Below are positions 16,246 through 23,792 of a stretch of 52,141 bases of DNA, one piece after another. The notes beneath the pieces are model-generated. The model saw only the letters and a program-made list of their open reading frames with translations, was not told where the DNA came from and did no database searches. The DNA is from DATBFX01 sp034667245. GTDB lineage: Bacteria; Chloroflexota; Chloroflexia; Thermomicrobiales; UBA6265. The DNA lies in contig JAXDKI010000175.1 of NCBI GenBank assembly GCA_034667245.1, positions 1 to 52,141 on the forward strand, given 5' to 3'. Both the position numbers and the translations under genes were made by a program. The stretch's first letter is position 1. Each line of letters opens with the position of its first letter.

Positions 16246-17598
16246 CTACGCTGGAAACGCCAGCCGTCCCCCAAAACGCAGAAACCGCACCCTGCCGTCG
16301 GCGTTGAGGATCATCTCCGCGTACGCCCCGTCCAACTCGCCGCCGTCCACGACGAAGATGCGCTCCGTCACCGGCACCAGCCGAAACGGCTCGCGGACCA
16401 TCTCCTCGCCGCTAAAGGGATTGCGGGTCACCCGCTCGACGCGGTACCCGCCATCCTCGACGTTGAGCGTCAGATCGGCAAGATGCTGCCGGTACGTCCC
16501 GGCAAACCGCGACAGCGCTGCATCGTCGAGCGTGATTCGCACCGGCGGGTCCGACTTGATCCCGAGGAAGCGTTCCAGCACCGCGTCGCCGATCTTGCCG
16601 TGAGCGGCACTGCCGTGGTCGCCATTCGTCAAGATGGCAATCGCGAAGCCGCGCTCCGGCACCGTCGTCAACCGCGCCATGAACCCGTTCGTCGCACCGC
16701 CGTGCTCCGCGATCGCCAGACCACCCAGATCGTTCAGACTCCAACCGAGCCCCCAGGTCCGGGGGTAATCGCCCTCGGTCTGCTTCGTCCGCATGGCCCG
16801 CGCCGACTCGGCCGAGATGACACGCACCCCGTCGAGCTCGCCATTCTGCATGTGCGCCTGCGCGAACCGCAGCAACTCGGCCACGTTCGATGAGACCCCT
16901 CCGGCCGGGTTGGACCGCCGCGGGATCGGCCACGGGTCGGCGATCCGGGCCGGCTCGTTCGGCGGCTGCGTGTGCCCGACCGCAACCGCATGCCGGATCG
17001 CCTCGTGCGCGAAGTAGGTCGTCCGCTCCAGTCCGAGCGGCGCGAAGACCCGCTCCCGCATCGCCTGCTCGAACGGTTGCCCGAGAATCAACTCGACCGC
17101 TCGCCCCGCCAGATCGAACCCGGCGTTGCAGTAGGTCCAGACCTCTCCCGGCGGCGTCTGCTGCGGCAGATCGTGGAACGCCGCCACCGCCTTCGCCAGC
17201 GCGTCGTCGCCGATCCCCTGGTCGTCGAAGCGATCGCCGTAGAACCCGCTCTTGTGCGTCAACAAGTGCCGGGTCGTGATCGTCCGCCGCGCCGTCTCGT
17301 CGGCCAGCGGCAAATCCGGCACGTAGCCGATCACCGGCGCGTCGAGGTCGAGCTTCCCCTCGTCGACGAGTGTCATCACCAACGTCGTGGTGAAGACCTT
17401 GCTGATCGACCCAATCTGGAACAGCGTCTCCGGCACGACCGGTTGTTTGGTCTCCAGACTGGCGACGCCATACCCCGCCGTCTCCACCCGTCCTTCGTGG
17501 AGGATGCCGACCGTCAGCCCCGGCACCTCCCACGTCGCCATCTGCTCCCGCACCAGATCGTCGATCTCCGCCAGGACCGCCAACTCCTCGCCGCTCAC
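16246..17598 (-). CDS. Serine hydrolase of the beta-lactamase/class C (AmpC/esterase, S12) family
   Basis: Probable cytosolic or surface hydrolase of 450 residues. The N-terminal 330 residues are an S12 domain: nucleophile motif SISK (S64, K67) in LFQIGSISKVFTT, second motif Y156-C-N158 in WTYCNAGFD, and an AEHGGATNG third motif in place of KTG. The C-terminal 110 residues form a separate beta-rich domain (GTYRQHLADLTLNV...), as in many esterase or peptidase members. No signal peptide is visible. I start at GTG 17598, preceded by GGGAGGGGAGTC; the reading from 17619 runs through that ribosome site. Members include D-aminopeptidases, esterases and beta-lactamases; the substrate is not known. 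Confidence 0.88.
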   Translation of the reverse strand: MSGEELAVLAEIDDLVREQMATWEVPGLTVGILHEGRVETAGYGVASLETKQPVVPETLFQIGSISKVFTTTLVMTLVDEGKLDLDAPVIGYVPDLPLADETARRTITTRHLLTHKSGFYGDRFDDQGIGDDALAKAVAAFHDLPQQTPPGEVWTYCNAGFDLAGRAVELILGQPFEQAMRERVFAPLGLERTTYFAHEAIRHAVAVGHTQPPNEPARIADPWPIPRRSNPAGGVSSNVAELLRFAQAHMQNGELDGVRVISAESARAMRTKQTEGDYPRTWGLGWSLNDLGGLAIAEHGGATNGFMARLTTVPERGFAIAILTNGDHGSAAHGKIGDAVLERFLGIKSDPPVRITLDDAALSRFAGTYRQHLADLTLNVEDGGYRVERVTRNPFSGEEMVREPFRLVPVTERIFVVDGGELDGAYAEMILNADGRVRFLRFGGRLAFPA

Positions 17599-17734
17599 GA
17601 CTCCCCTCCCTATCTCCACTCGGTCACGTCTGCTCGGGCATCATAGCTGCTTGAGCTCGGATTCGTGCCGCTCGGTTGACAACGGCACGACGCCGGTACA
17701 CCATCCCTCCACGCAGCGGGTCGCATCCCGGTGC

Positions 17735-17774
17735 TGTCCGTCTGTCCGTCTCTCCGTCTCTCCGTCTCTCCGTC
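17735..17774 (+). repeat. Octanucleotide tandem repeat, five units
   Basis: Five consecutive 8-bp units: TGTCCGTC twice, then TCTCCGTC three times, ending 18 bases before the ATG of the LarA-like gene. The same GACGGAGA unit (reverse complement) recurs at 39951-39974. Confidence 0.75.
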
Positions 17775-17791
17775 TGCCGAGGAGGTCCGCC

Positions 17792-19093
17792 ATGTCACTC
17801 GCCGGATTGAAGGTCTTCGAGCGCGGCACCTTCCCGCGCTGGCTCAAAGTCCGGCAGCAGCTGGAGGCGACGGAGATCGCCGACGTCGCCGCCGCCGTCG
17901 CGGAGCAGTTCGCCCGGCCCGAGATCGCCGCGACGATCCAGCCCGGCGCCCGCGTCTGCCTCACCGCCGGCAGCCGTGGCGTCGATCGCATCGCCCAGGT
18001 CCTCAAAGCCGCCGTCACCGAAGTGAAGCGACTCGGCGGCGAGCCCTTCGTCATCCCCGCCATGGGGAGCCACGGCGGTGCCACCGCCGAAGGTCAACTG
18101 GAGCTCATCCACCACTACGGTGTCACCGAGGAGGCCATGGGCTGCCCGATCCGCAGCAGCATGGAGACGGTCCTCCTCGGCGAGGTCCACAACGACGACG
18201 ATCACGTCCCCGTCTACTTCGATCGCACCGCCTACGAGCAGGCCGACGTCGTCATCCCGATCGGCCGCATCAAACCCCACACCGACTTCCACGGCCCGAT
18301 CGAGTCCGGCGTCATGAAGATGATCGCGATCGGTCTCGGCAAGCAAAAAGGCGCCGACACCTTCCACTCGCGCGGCTTCCCGGTCTTCCACACCCTCATT
18401 CCGGCCGTCGGGCTCTTCACGCTTAGCCGCGTCAACATCCCGTTCGCCATCGGGCTCGTGGAGAACGGCTACAGTCACCTCGGCCTGATCGAGGCCATTC
18501 CCAACCGCCAGATCCTCGACCGGGAGAAGGAACTCCTCCGGATCGCCCGCGATTGGCTCGGCCGCCTCCCCGGTGAGCGTCTCGACGTCCTGATCGTCGA
18601 CGAGATCGGCAAAGATGTCTCCGGCGACGGCGCCGACCCCAACGTCATCAACCGCGACGTCGTCGGCCTCATCGCCCAGAGCGAGCTGGTCTTCCGGCCC
18701 ACCATCCAGCGCGTCATCTTCCGTGACCTCACCGAGGCGACCGAGGGCAACGCCACCGGGGTCGGCATGGCCGACGTCGTCCTCCGCCAATTGGTCGACA
18801 AGATCGACCGCGTTGCCACCTATATGAACCTGATCACCGCCAAAGGCCCCCAGGGCGCCAGAATCCCGATCACCGTCGACACCGACCGCGAAGCCCTCTA
18901 CATCGCCCTCGCCTGTTGCCTCCGCACCGAGGTCGAAACCGCCCGCATCGCCCGCATCCAGAGTTCCAAATACGTCGAGGAATTCTGGGTCTCCGAACCC
19001 TTCCTCCCCGAAATCCTCGCCACCGGCCGCGTCGAACCCCTCACCGACCCCGCACCCATCGCCTTCGACGCCAACGGGATGTTTGTGGACTGA
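17792..19093 (+). CDS. LarA-like protein with lactate racemase N-terminal domain (DUF2088)
   Basis: A 433-residue protein related to nickel-pincer lactate racemase LarA and its many uncharacterised relatives, which racemise or epimerise 2-hydroxy acids. The Lar_N-type region includes PAMGSHGGATAEGQ (H94), DVVIPIGRIKPHTDFHGPIE (about 152-171) and SGVMKMIAIGLGKQKGADTFH, which carries lysine and histidine residues that may correspond to the cofactor-binding and catalytic ones. The C-terminal half has VLIVDEIGKDVSGDGADPNV and a DRVATYMNLITAKGPQGARI segment. The ATG has GGAGG 7 bases upstream. No LarB, LarC or LarE cofactor genes are in the window, so nickel-pincer use is unproven. It may act on hydroxy acids from the nearby sugar-acid pathways. 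Confidence 0.8.
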   Translation: MSLAGLKVFERGTFPRWLKVRQQLEATEIADVAAAVAEQFARPEIAATIQPGARVCLTAGSRGVDRIAQVLKAAVTEVKRLGGEPFVIPAMGSHGGATAEGQLELIHHYGVTEEAMGCPIRSSMETVLLGEVHNDDDHVPVYFDRTAYEQADVVIPIGRIKPHTDFHGPIESGVMKMIAIGLGKQKGADTFHSRGFPVFHTLIPAVGLFTLSRVNIPFAIGLVENGYSHLGLIEAIPNRQILDREKELLRIARDWLGRLPGERLDVLIVDEIGKDVSGDGADPNVINRDVVGLIAQSELVFRPTIQRVIFRDLTEATEGNATGVGMADVVLRQLVDKIDRVATYMNLITAKGPQGARIPITVDTDREALYIALACCLRTEVETARIARIQSSKYVEEFWVSEPFLPEILATGRVEPLTDPAPIAFDANGMFVD

Positions 19094-19119
19094 GCCGATA
19101 GCCGATAGCCGACAGCCGA
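19092..19119 (+). repeat. Heptanucleotide tandem repeat AGCCGAT, four units
   Basis: AGCCGAT, AGCCGAT, AGCCGAC, AGCCGAT run head to tail, starting over the last bases of the LarA-like stop codon. Confidence 0.8.
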
Positions 19120-19203
19120 TAGGAGAACGATCAACCACCTTCTTGCCAGAGATTGATGGTAGGATCGTGACTGTTCATCGAAGCGCCGTCGCTCAAGCAA
19201 AAT

Positions 19204-19230
19204 CGTCATTCCGAGCTTGTCGAGGAATCT
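19204..19230 (+). repeat. Dispersed-type repeat CGTCATTCCGAGC...GAGGAATCT
   Basis: The sequence CGTCATTCCGAGCTTGTCGA followed by GGAATCT matches a short repeat that I recall scattered in intergenic DNA of Chloroflexota, Bacteroidota and other phyla. ATTCC and GGAAT form the base of a small hairpin. There is one copy in this window. Confidence 0.5.
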
Positions 19231-19353
19231 CTCTCCGCAAGAGGCAACGGCGCGGCAATAGAGACCGGTCGTCCTAGCCCCGAGCGGGCTTCATCGCTTC
19301 AGCCCCGCGTCGAAACCCGGGGTCCGTCATACCAGGGGCCAAACGCGACACCC

Positions 19354-22300
19354 ATGACCCCATCCACCGACACCCAATTCGTCGGTCGCGCCTCCGAGTT
19401 AGCTGCCCTCACCGCCCGTTTCGAGCAGGCGGCGCGCGGCGCCGGCGGCGTCGCCCTGATCGCCGGTGAACCCGGCATCGGCAAGACACGCCTCGCTCGC
19501 GCCTTCGTCGATCACGCCGAGCAGCGCGGCGCTCTCGTCCTCTGGGGCCGCTGCTACGAAGGCGACTGGTCGCCGCCGTTCGCACCGTGGGTCGAAGCGA
19601 TCGGCGGTTTCGTCCGCGGCGCCTCGCCACAGCATGTCAACGACGCCCTCGGCCTGACCGCTCCTCAAGGAGCCTCGTCTCTTGCCCAGATCGTGCCGGA
19701 GCTCGGTCCCCTCGTCGCCGACCTCCCGGCACTGATCGCCCTCGGACCGGACGAGGAGCGCGTCCGTCTCTACGACGCCGTCGTCCGCTTCCTCCTCCGC
19801 CTTGCCGAGCGACAGCCGCTCGTCGTCGTCCTCGACGACCTCCACTGGGCCGACCGCGCCACGCTCGACCTCCTCCGCCACGTCGTCTACTTCGCCGTCC
19901 ACTCCCGGCTCCTCCTCCTCGGAACGTACCGTGACCTGGAGCTCGGCCCCGACCACCCCTTGACCACCATGCTCCCTGTCCTCCGGCGGGAGGCCGGCAC
20001 CGCGACGATCGCATTGCGCGGTCTGGAAGCGGACGAGGTCGCCCAACTCCTCGGCGTCGCCGGCGACGGCTGGAACGCGACGCTGGCGCGGACGGTCTAC
20101 GATGAGACGAATGGCAACCCCTTCTTCATCGAGGAGCTCTTCCGCCACCTCGTCGACGAGGTCAAGATCGTCGCCGGCCGCGAGGGGTGGACCGCCCCGG
20201 CCGGCATCGAGGACTTCGGCATCCCCGAGGGTGTTCGCCAGGTGGTCACCCGCCGCCTTGCCCGGCTCTCGACCGACGCCGAGCGCTTGCTGACCCACGC
20301 CGCCGTCTTCACCGGCGGGTTCGACTTTCCGGTCCTCCAGGCACTCACCGACCTTCAGGAGGATGCTCTCCTCGATGCCATTGACGAGGCCCTCGGCGCC
20401 CGTCTCATTCAGCCCGTTCCGGGTGGCCAGGAACGTTACGACTTCGTCCACGCCATCGTCCGTCACGCACTCTCCGAGAGCTGGAGTCCGTCCCGCCGCG
20501 TTCGCCTCCACCGCCGCGCGGCCGAGGCCCTGGTCAGCGCCTACGCCGGACGCGAGCGCGACCACGCCGCCGAGCTCGCTGTCCAATACCACCGGTCGCT
20601 CAGTCTCCCCGGCGCCGAGCTTGGCCTCCCCTTCGCCCTCGCCGCCGCCGACGAGGCGAAGCGACGCAACGCCGGCGATCAGGTCGTCACCTTCCTCCGG
20701 ATCGCGCGCGATCTCGCAGGTGCCGATACCGCCGCCCGCGCCGAGATCCTCCCCCGCCTCGCGGTCGCCGAGGCGGACGCGCTCCAGATCGGCGAGGCAC
20801 AGCGCACGACGGGCGATGCTCTCACCGTTCTTGACGAAGCAGGCACCGAACCGAGTCGCATCGCCGATTTCCTGGCGGCCGTCGCCCGCGCCTTGAAACA
20901 GCGCGCCTACGCCGATTCTCGCGTCTGGCGCCCCCTGGTCGAGCGCGGCCTCGCCCTCACCGGCGACCGCCACGACCACACCTGGGCGCGTTTGGTCTTC
21001 CTGGTCGATCCGATCGAACCGATCTCCCGCGAGACGATCCGCGCCGGTCGCTGGGTCGGCTACGACCCCAAAGCGCTCGCCGTCGCTCGCGCCGGCGGCG
21101 ACGAGGACGACTTCGCCCGCTCCTTCGAATCGTGGGACCCGCGCACTCGCGCCGAGACCGACGAGCTCGTCTCGCGCGCTCGCGGTTGGCAGCGCCCGAC
21201 CGCGATCATGTTTGCCCTCACCGTCGCGGCCAACGATTACCAGTACCGCCACGGCTCCTTCCGCGACGCCGAGGCGCTCTGGCAGGAACTGGTCGAGCTC
21301 AGCGAGCGCTCCGGCGCCATCTGGTGGCAACAGCAGGCCATCAGTCAACTCACCGGACTCCACCTCGCCTTCGGTCGCTTGGACGACGCGCGGGACGCCG
21401 AAGCCCGTGCCGCCGCCCTTGGCGCGCGCCTCGGTCCAGGACTGACTCACGATCTCTACACCACGATGCTGGACGCCTACTTCGCCGTTTACCTGGGCGG
21501 TGATTGGCCGGCGATCGCCGATCTCTTGACCCGCGCGGTCGACGATCCCGCCCTGGGACCGCACGACACCGGCACGCTTGGCGGTGCCTTTCTCGGCGCC
21601 ATCGCCGCCTATGCCCACGCGGAGGCGGGCTCAACCGACCAGGCACGGCGCCTGCTCGACGTCCTGACGGGGATCGTCGAGCAGATGGATCCGCGAACCG
21701 CCAGCCAGAACGACAACGGCACCGTCGCCTTTGCCGCCGGCGCCGTCTGGCGACTCGGCGCCACGAACCACGCCGCCGCCTACCGCCGCCTCGCGCTGGA
21801 GCTCCTGGCAGCGGGTATCGGCGACGACCCCCTCGGCTCGACCGAACTGTCCGTCGCCCGCATGGCGGCGCTCCTCGGTAATATGGCGGAAGCGACTGAG
21901 TTCTTCGGACGGGCGCGGCAGGGCCTCGAAGCGAGTCACCGCCGGCCGCTCCGCGCGATCGTCGACCTCGACGAGGCCACGTTCCTCCTCGGTGCCGGCC
22001 CGGCGCAGCTCCCGCGCGTGCTCGAATTGCTGGACGCTGCCACGACGGCGTTCGAGACGCTCGGCATGACCCCCTGGCTCGAACGCGCCCAGGCGACCCG
22101 GACCGAAGCCGACGCCCGCGCCGGCCGCGTTCCACTCCCCGGCGGATTGACCGAACGCGAGGTGGACGTCCTCCGCCTCGTCGTGCGAGGTCAGTCCGAC
22201 CGCGAGATCAGCGACGCGCTCTTCATCAGCCCGCGCACCGTCAATGCGCACATGCGGAATATGCTCAACAAGACCGGATCCTCCAACAGGACGGAACTCT

Positions 22301-22368
22301 CGATCTGGGCCTTCGAGCACGGCCTCGTCTCGCGCGACGAGCCTGGCCGCCCGGTTACGTCTCGGTAA
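19354..22368 (+). CDS. LAL/MalT-like LuxR-family transcriptional regulator with AAA/STAND ATPase
   Basis: Large cytosolic ATP-dependent activator, 1004 residues. The N-terminal STAND-type ATPase begins FVGRASELAAL and has Walker A GEPGIGKT (38-45) and Walker B LVVVLDDLHWAD (D161/D162). A long helical region from about 350 to 920 looks like degenerate TPR-type repeats, usually the ligand or partner sensor. The last 75 residues are a GerE/LuxR HTH: LTEREVDVLRLVVRGQSDRE, then SPRTVNAHMRNMLNKTG. In known LALs, ATP and an inducer drive oligomerisation and promoter binding. Targets are unknown; the LarA-like gene precedes it and a secreted-protein gene follows. The ATG start fits the domain boundary although no strong ribosome site is evident. 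Confidence 0.9.
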   Translation: MTPSTDTQFVGRASELAALTARFEQAARGAGGVALIAGEPGIGKTRLARAFVDHAEQRGALVLWGRCYEGDWSPPFAPWVEAIGGFVRGASPQHVNDALGLTAPQGASSLAQIVPELGPLVADLPALIALGPDEERVRLYDAVVRFLLRLAERQPLVVVLDDLHWADRATLDLLRHVVYFAVHSRLLLLGTYRDLELGPDHPLTTMLPVLRREAGTATIALRGLEADEVAQLLGVAGDGWNATLARTVYDETNGNPFFIEELFRHLVDEVKIVAGREGWTAPAGIEDFGIPEGVRQVVTRRLARLSTDAERLLTHAAVFTGGFDFPVLQALTDLQEDALLDAIDEALGARLIQPVPGGQERYDFVHAIVRHALSESWSPSRRVRLHRRAAEALVSAYAGRERDHAAELAVQYHRSLSLPGAELGLPFALAAADEAKRRNAGDQVVTFLRIARDLAGADTAARAEILPRLAVAEADALQIGEAQRTTGDALTVLDEAGTEPSRIADFLAAVARALKQRAYADSRVWRPLVERGLALTGDRHDHTWARLVFLVDPIEPISRETIRAGRWVGYDPKALAVARAGGDEDDFARSFESWDPRTRAETDELVSRARGWQRPTAIMFALTVAANDYQYRHGSFRDAEALWQELVELSERSGAIWWQQQAISQLTGLHLAFGRLDDARDAEARAAALGARLGPGLTHDLYTTMLDAYFAVYLGGDWPAIADLLTRAVDDPALGPHDTGTLGGAFLGAIAAYAHAEAGSTDQARRLLDVLTGIVEQMDPRTASQNDNGTVAFAAGAVWRLGATNHAAAYRRLALELLAAGIGDDPLGSTELSVARMAALLGNMAEATEFFGRARQGLEASHRRPLRAIVDLDEATFLLGAGPAQLPRVLELLDAATTAFETLGMTPWLERAQATRTEADARAGRVPLPGGLTEREVDVLRLVVRGQSDREISDALFISPRTVNAHMRNMLNKTGSSNRTELSIWAFEHGLVSRDEPGRPVTSR

Positions 22369-22568
22369 CCTTGCCTAACGCACGCGCTTCCTTGTCACAG
22401 AGGAAATCGGCAACTCCCCCGATGCGACTCGACGTGCTCGAGGCTATCGTGATTACGCTGGGAATCGGTCCCGGTGCTTTCGAGACACGTGGACGTTGAT
22501 AGACTGTCGCGAGGACGATGGGGCTGACGGAGAGAATCGGCGATCCCCGAAGAGAGGAGCGGACACTC

Positions 22569-23132
22569 ATGGCTTCAAACATTCAGACGCAAGAAGGATG
22601 GACGCGGCGGCAGGCGATGGCGGCAGGAGCGGGCACGGCGGTGCTCGCGGCCGGGCTCGGTGCACTCCTCCCGGCGAATCGGGCGGGAGCACAGCTCGTC
22701 CGGACCGGCGGCGGTATCGCCGGCGGCGGTCAGGTCAAGGAGGAGGGTTCCCGGACCCACTTCTCGGTCTTCGCGAGCCGGTTCGAGGGCGAATCACTGA
22801 AAGAACCGGTCTTCGTCGGCCGCTTCCAATGGGTGGACGGCAAGGCGGACATCACGATCGAAAGCACCAAGATCGACTTCTACGGCGCGATCGAGGGCGG
22901 ATCCGAAAACGACCGCGAGCTCCGAGGCACCGCCAAGCTCAACGACGAAGACGGCCACCCCTTCCTCGTCCGCATGGCCGACGAGGGCGGGCCCGGCTCC
23001 GGCGCCGACTCCATCTCCGTCTTCCTCGGCAAGGCCGACGCCGAAGACGCGGAAACCGACCCCATCTACAAACTGGAAGGCAAACTCGACGTCGGCGACC
23101 TCCAACTCTTGCAGATCGAACTGCCATTCTGA
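22569..23132 (+). CDS. Tat-secreted protein of unknown function
   Basis: A 187-residue protein that I do not recognise by name. Residues 1-42 form a Tat signal (GWTRRQAMAAGAGTAVLAAG, then NRAGAQ). The mature domain starts LVRTGGGIAGGGQVKEEGSR and is predicted all-beta: HFSVFASRFEG, EPVFVGRFQWVD, KADITIESTKIDFYG and a closing LEGKLDVGDLQLLQIELPF. The alternating hydrophobic pattern suggests a beta-sandwich or lipocalin-like barrel, but I see no catalytic motif. The ATG has GAGGAG about 10 bases upstream. It lies 200 bp downstream of the LAL regulator and could be one of its targets, which is only a guess. Confidence 0.7.
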   Translation: MASNIQTQEGWTRRQAMAAGAGTAVLAAGLGALLPANRAGAQLVRTGGGIAGGGQVKEEGSRTHFSVFASRFEGESLKEPVFVGRFQWVDGKADITIESTKIDFYGAIEGGSENDRELRGTAKLNDEDGHPFLVRMADEGGPGSGADSISVFLGKADAEDAETDPIYKLEGKLDVGDLQLLQIELPF

Positions 23133-23194
23133 CGAAACGCGGCACGCGATCCGGCCCTTCTCTCCCGAGAACTTCGTGCAATGCCGGACAAACA

Positions 23195-23288
23195 AGGGGA
23201 GGGCCCCGTGCCCTCCCGTGCCAATGAACACGCTTCTCCCTCTCGATCACGGTGCCGATGAACCCGGGAGGGCACAGGGCCCTCCCCT
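23195..23288. repeat. Long inverted repeat with 24-bp G/C-rich arms
   Basis: AGGGGAGGGCCC-C-GTGCCC followed by TCCCG (23195-23218) pairs with 23265-23288 at 23 of 24 positions across a 46-base loop. It occupies the gap between convergent genes (secreted protein, response regulator), so it may end both transcripts. Each arm is itself nearly self-complementary. A related single arm occurs at 27039-27056. Confidence 0.7.
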
Positions 23289-23378
23289 ACCCCGAAGCCG
23301 CTATCGCGCGGTCACTCGCTTTATGTCACCTGCGCCGGTTCGGGCGGCTCCACTGTCGTGCTCGAAGCAGGCTACGGC

Positions 23379-23780
23379 TCAAGACGGATCCATGCGTCCG
23401 TCCTGAACATTTCCCTTCACTCCGGTGCTATCGACAAGCGCGGAGATACGCTCGACCAAGGTGTCGAGGTCGAACGGCTTCGGCAGGTAGTCCTCCGCAT
23501 CGACGTCCTCGCCTCGCCTCGCCGCATCCTGGGCGGCGGTGAGGACGAGGATTGGGGCTCGGTGGCCGTACCGCTCTCGGTAGCGCCTGGCGAACTCCCA
23601 GCCGTCCATCGCCGGCATCTTCATGTCGAGGAGGATCACATCCGGGTGGTGTCGTTGGATCGATTCAAGCGCCGCCTGACCGTCCGGAGCCTCGTCCACC
23701 TGATAGCCCTCGTCCCTGAGGACGTAACCGATGACCAGGCGTATGCTCGGATCGTCGTCGATCACGAGAACGCGCGGCAT
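23379..23780 (-). CDS. Single-domain response regulator (CheY-like receiver)
   Basis: Cytosolic phosphoreceiver of 133 residues without an output domain. The acidic pocket is D8/D9 (VLVIDDDPS), the phosphorylation site D52 (VILLDMKMP), the switch threonine T81 (ILVLTAA) and K101 in YLPKPFD. The gene starts 12 bases after the stop of the histidine kinase gene, so the pair is cotranscribed and the kinase is the likely phosphodonor. Lacking an effector domain, it must act by protein-protein contact or as a phosphorelay intermediate. The last 15 residues beyond the receiver fold look disordered. Confidence 0.92.
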   Translation of the reverse strand: MPRVLVIDDDPSIRLVIGYVLRDEGYQVDEAPDGQAALESIQRHHPDVILLDMKMPAMDGWEFARRYRERYGHRAPILVLTAAQDAARRGEDVDAEDYLPKPFDLDTLVERISALVDSTGVKGNVQDGRMDPS

Positions 23781-23792
23781 CGTGGGGACCGA

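Noticed and set aside
19399..21618. Long minus-strand open frame (739 codons) opposite the LAL regulator
   Set aside because: It is an antisense shadow of a GC-rich gene: its translation is low-complexity Gly/Asp/Glu/Val-rich with no domain, while the plus strand encodes clear Walker and LuxR motifs.
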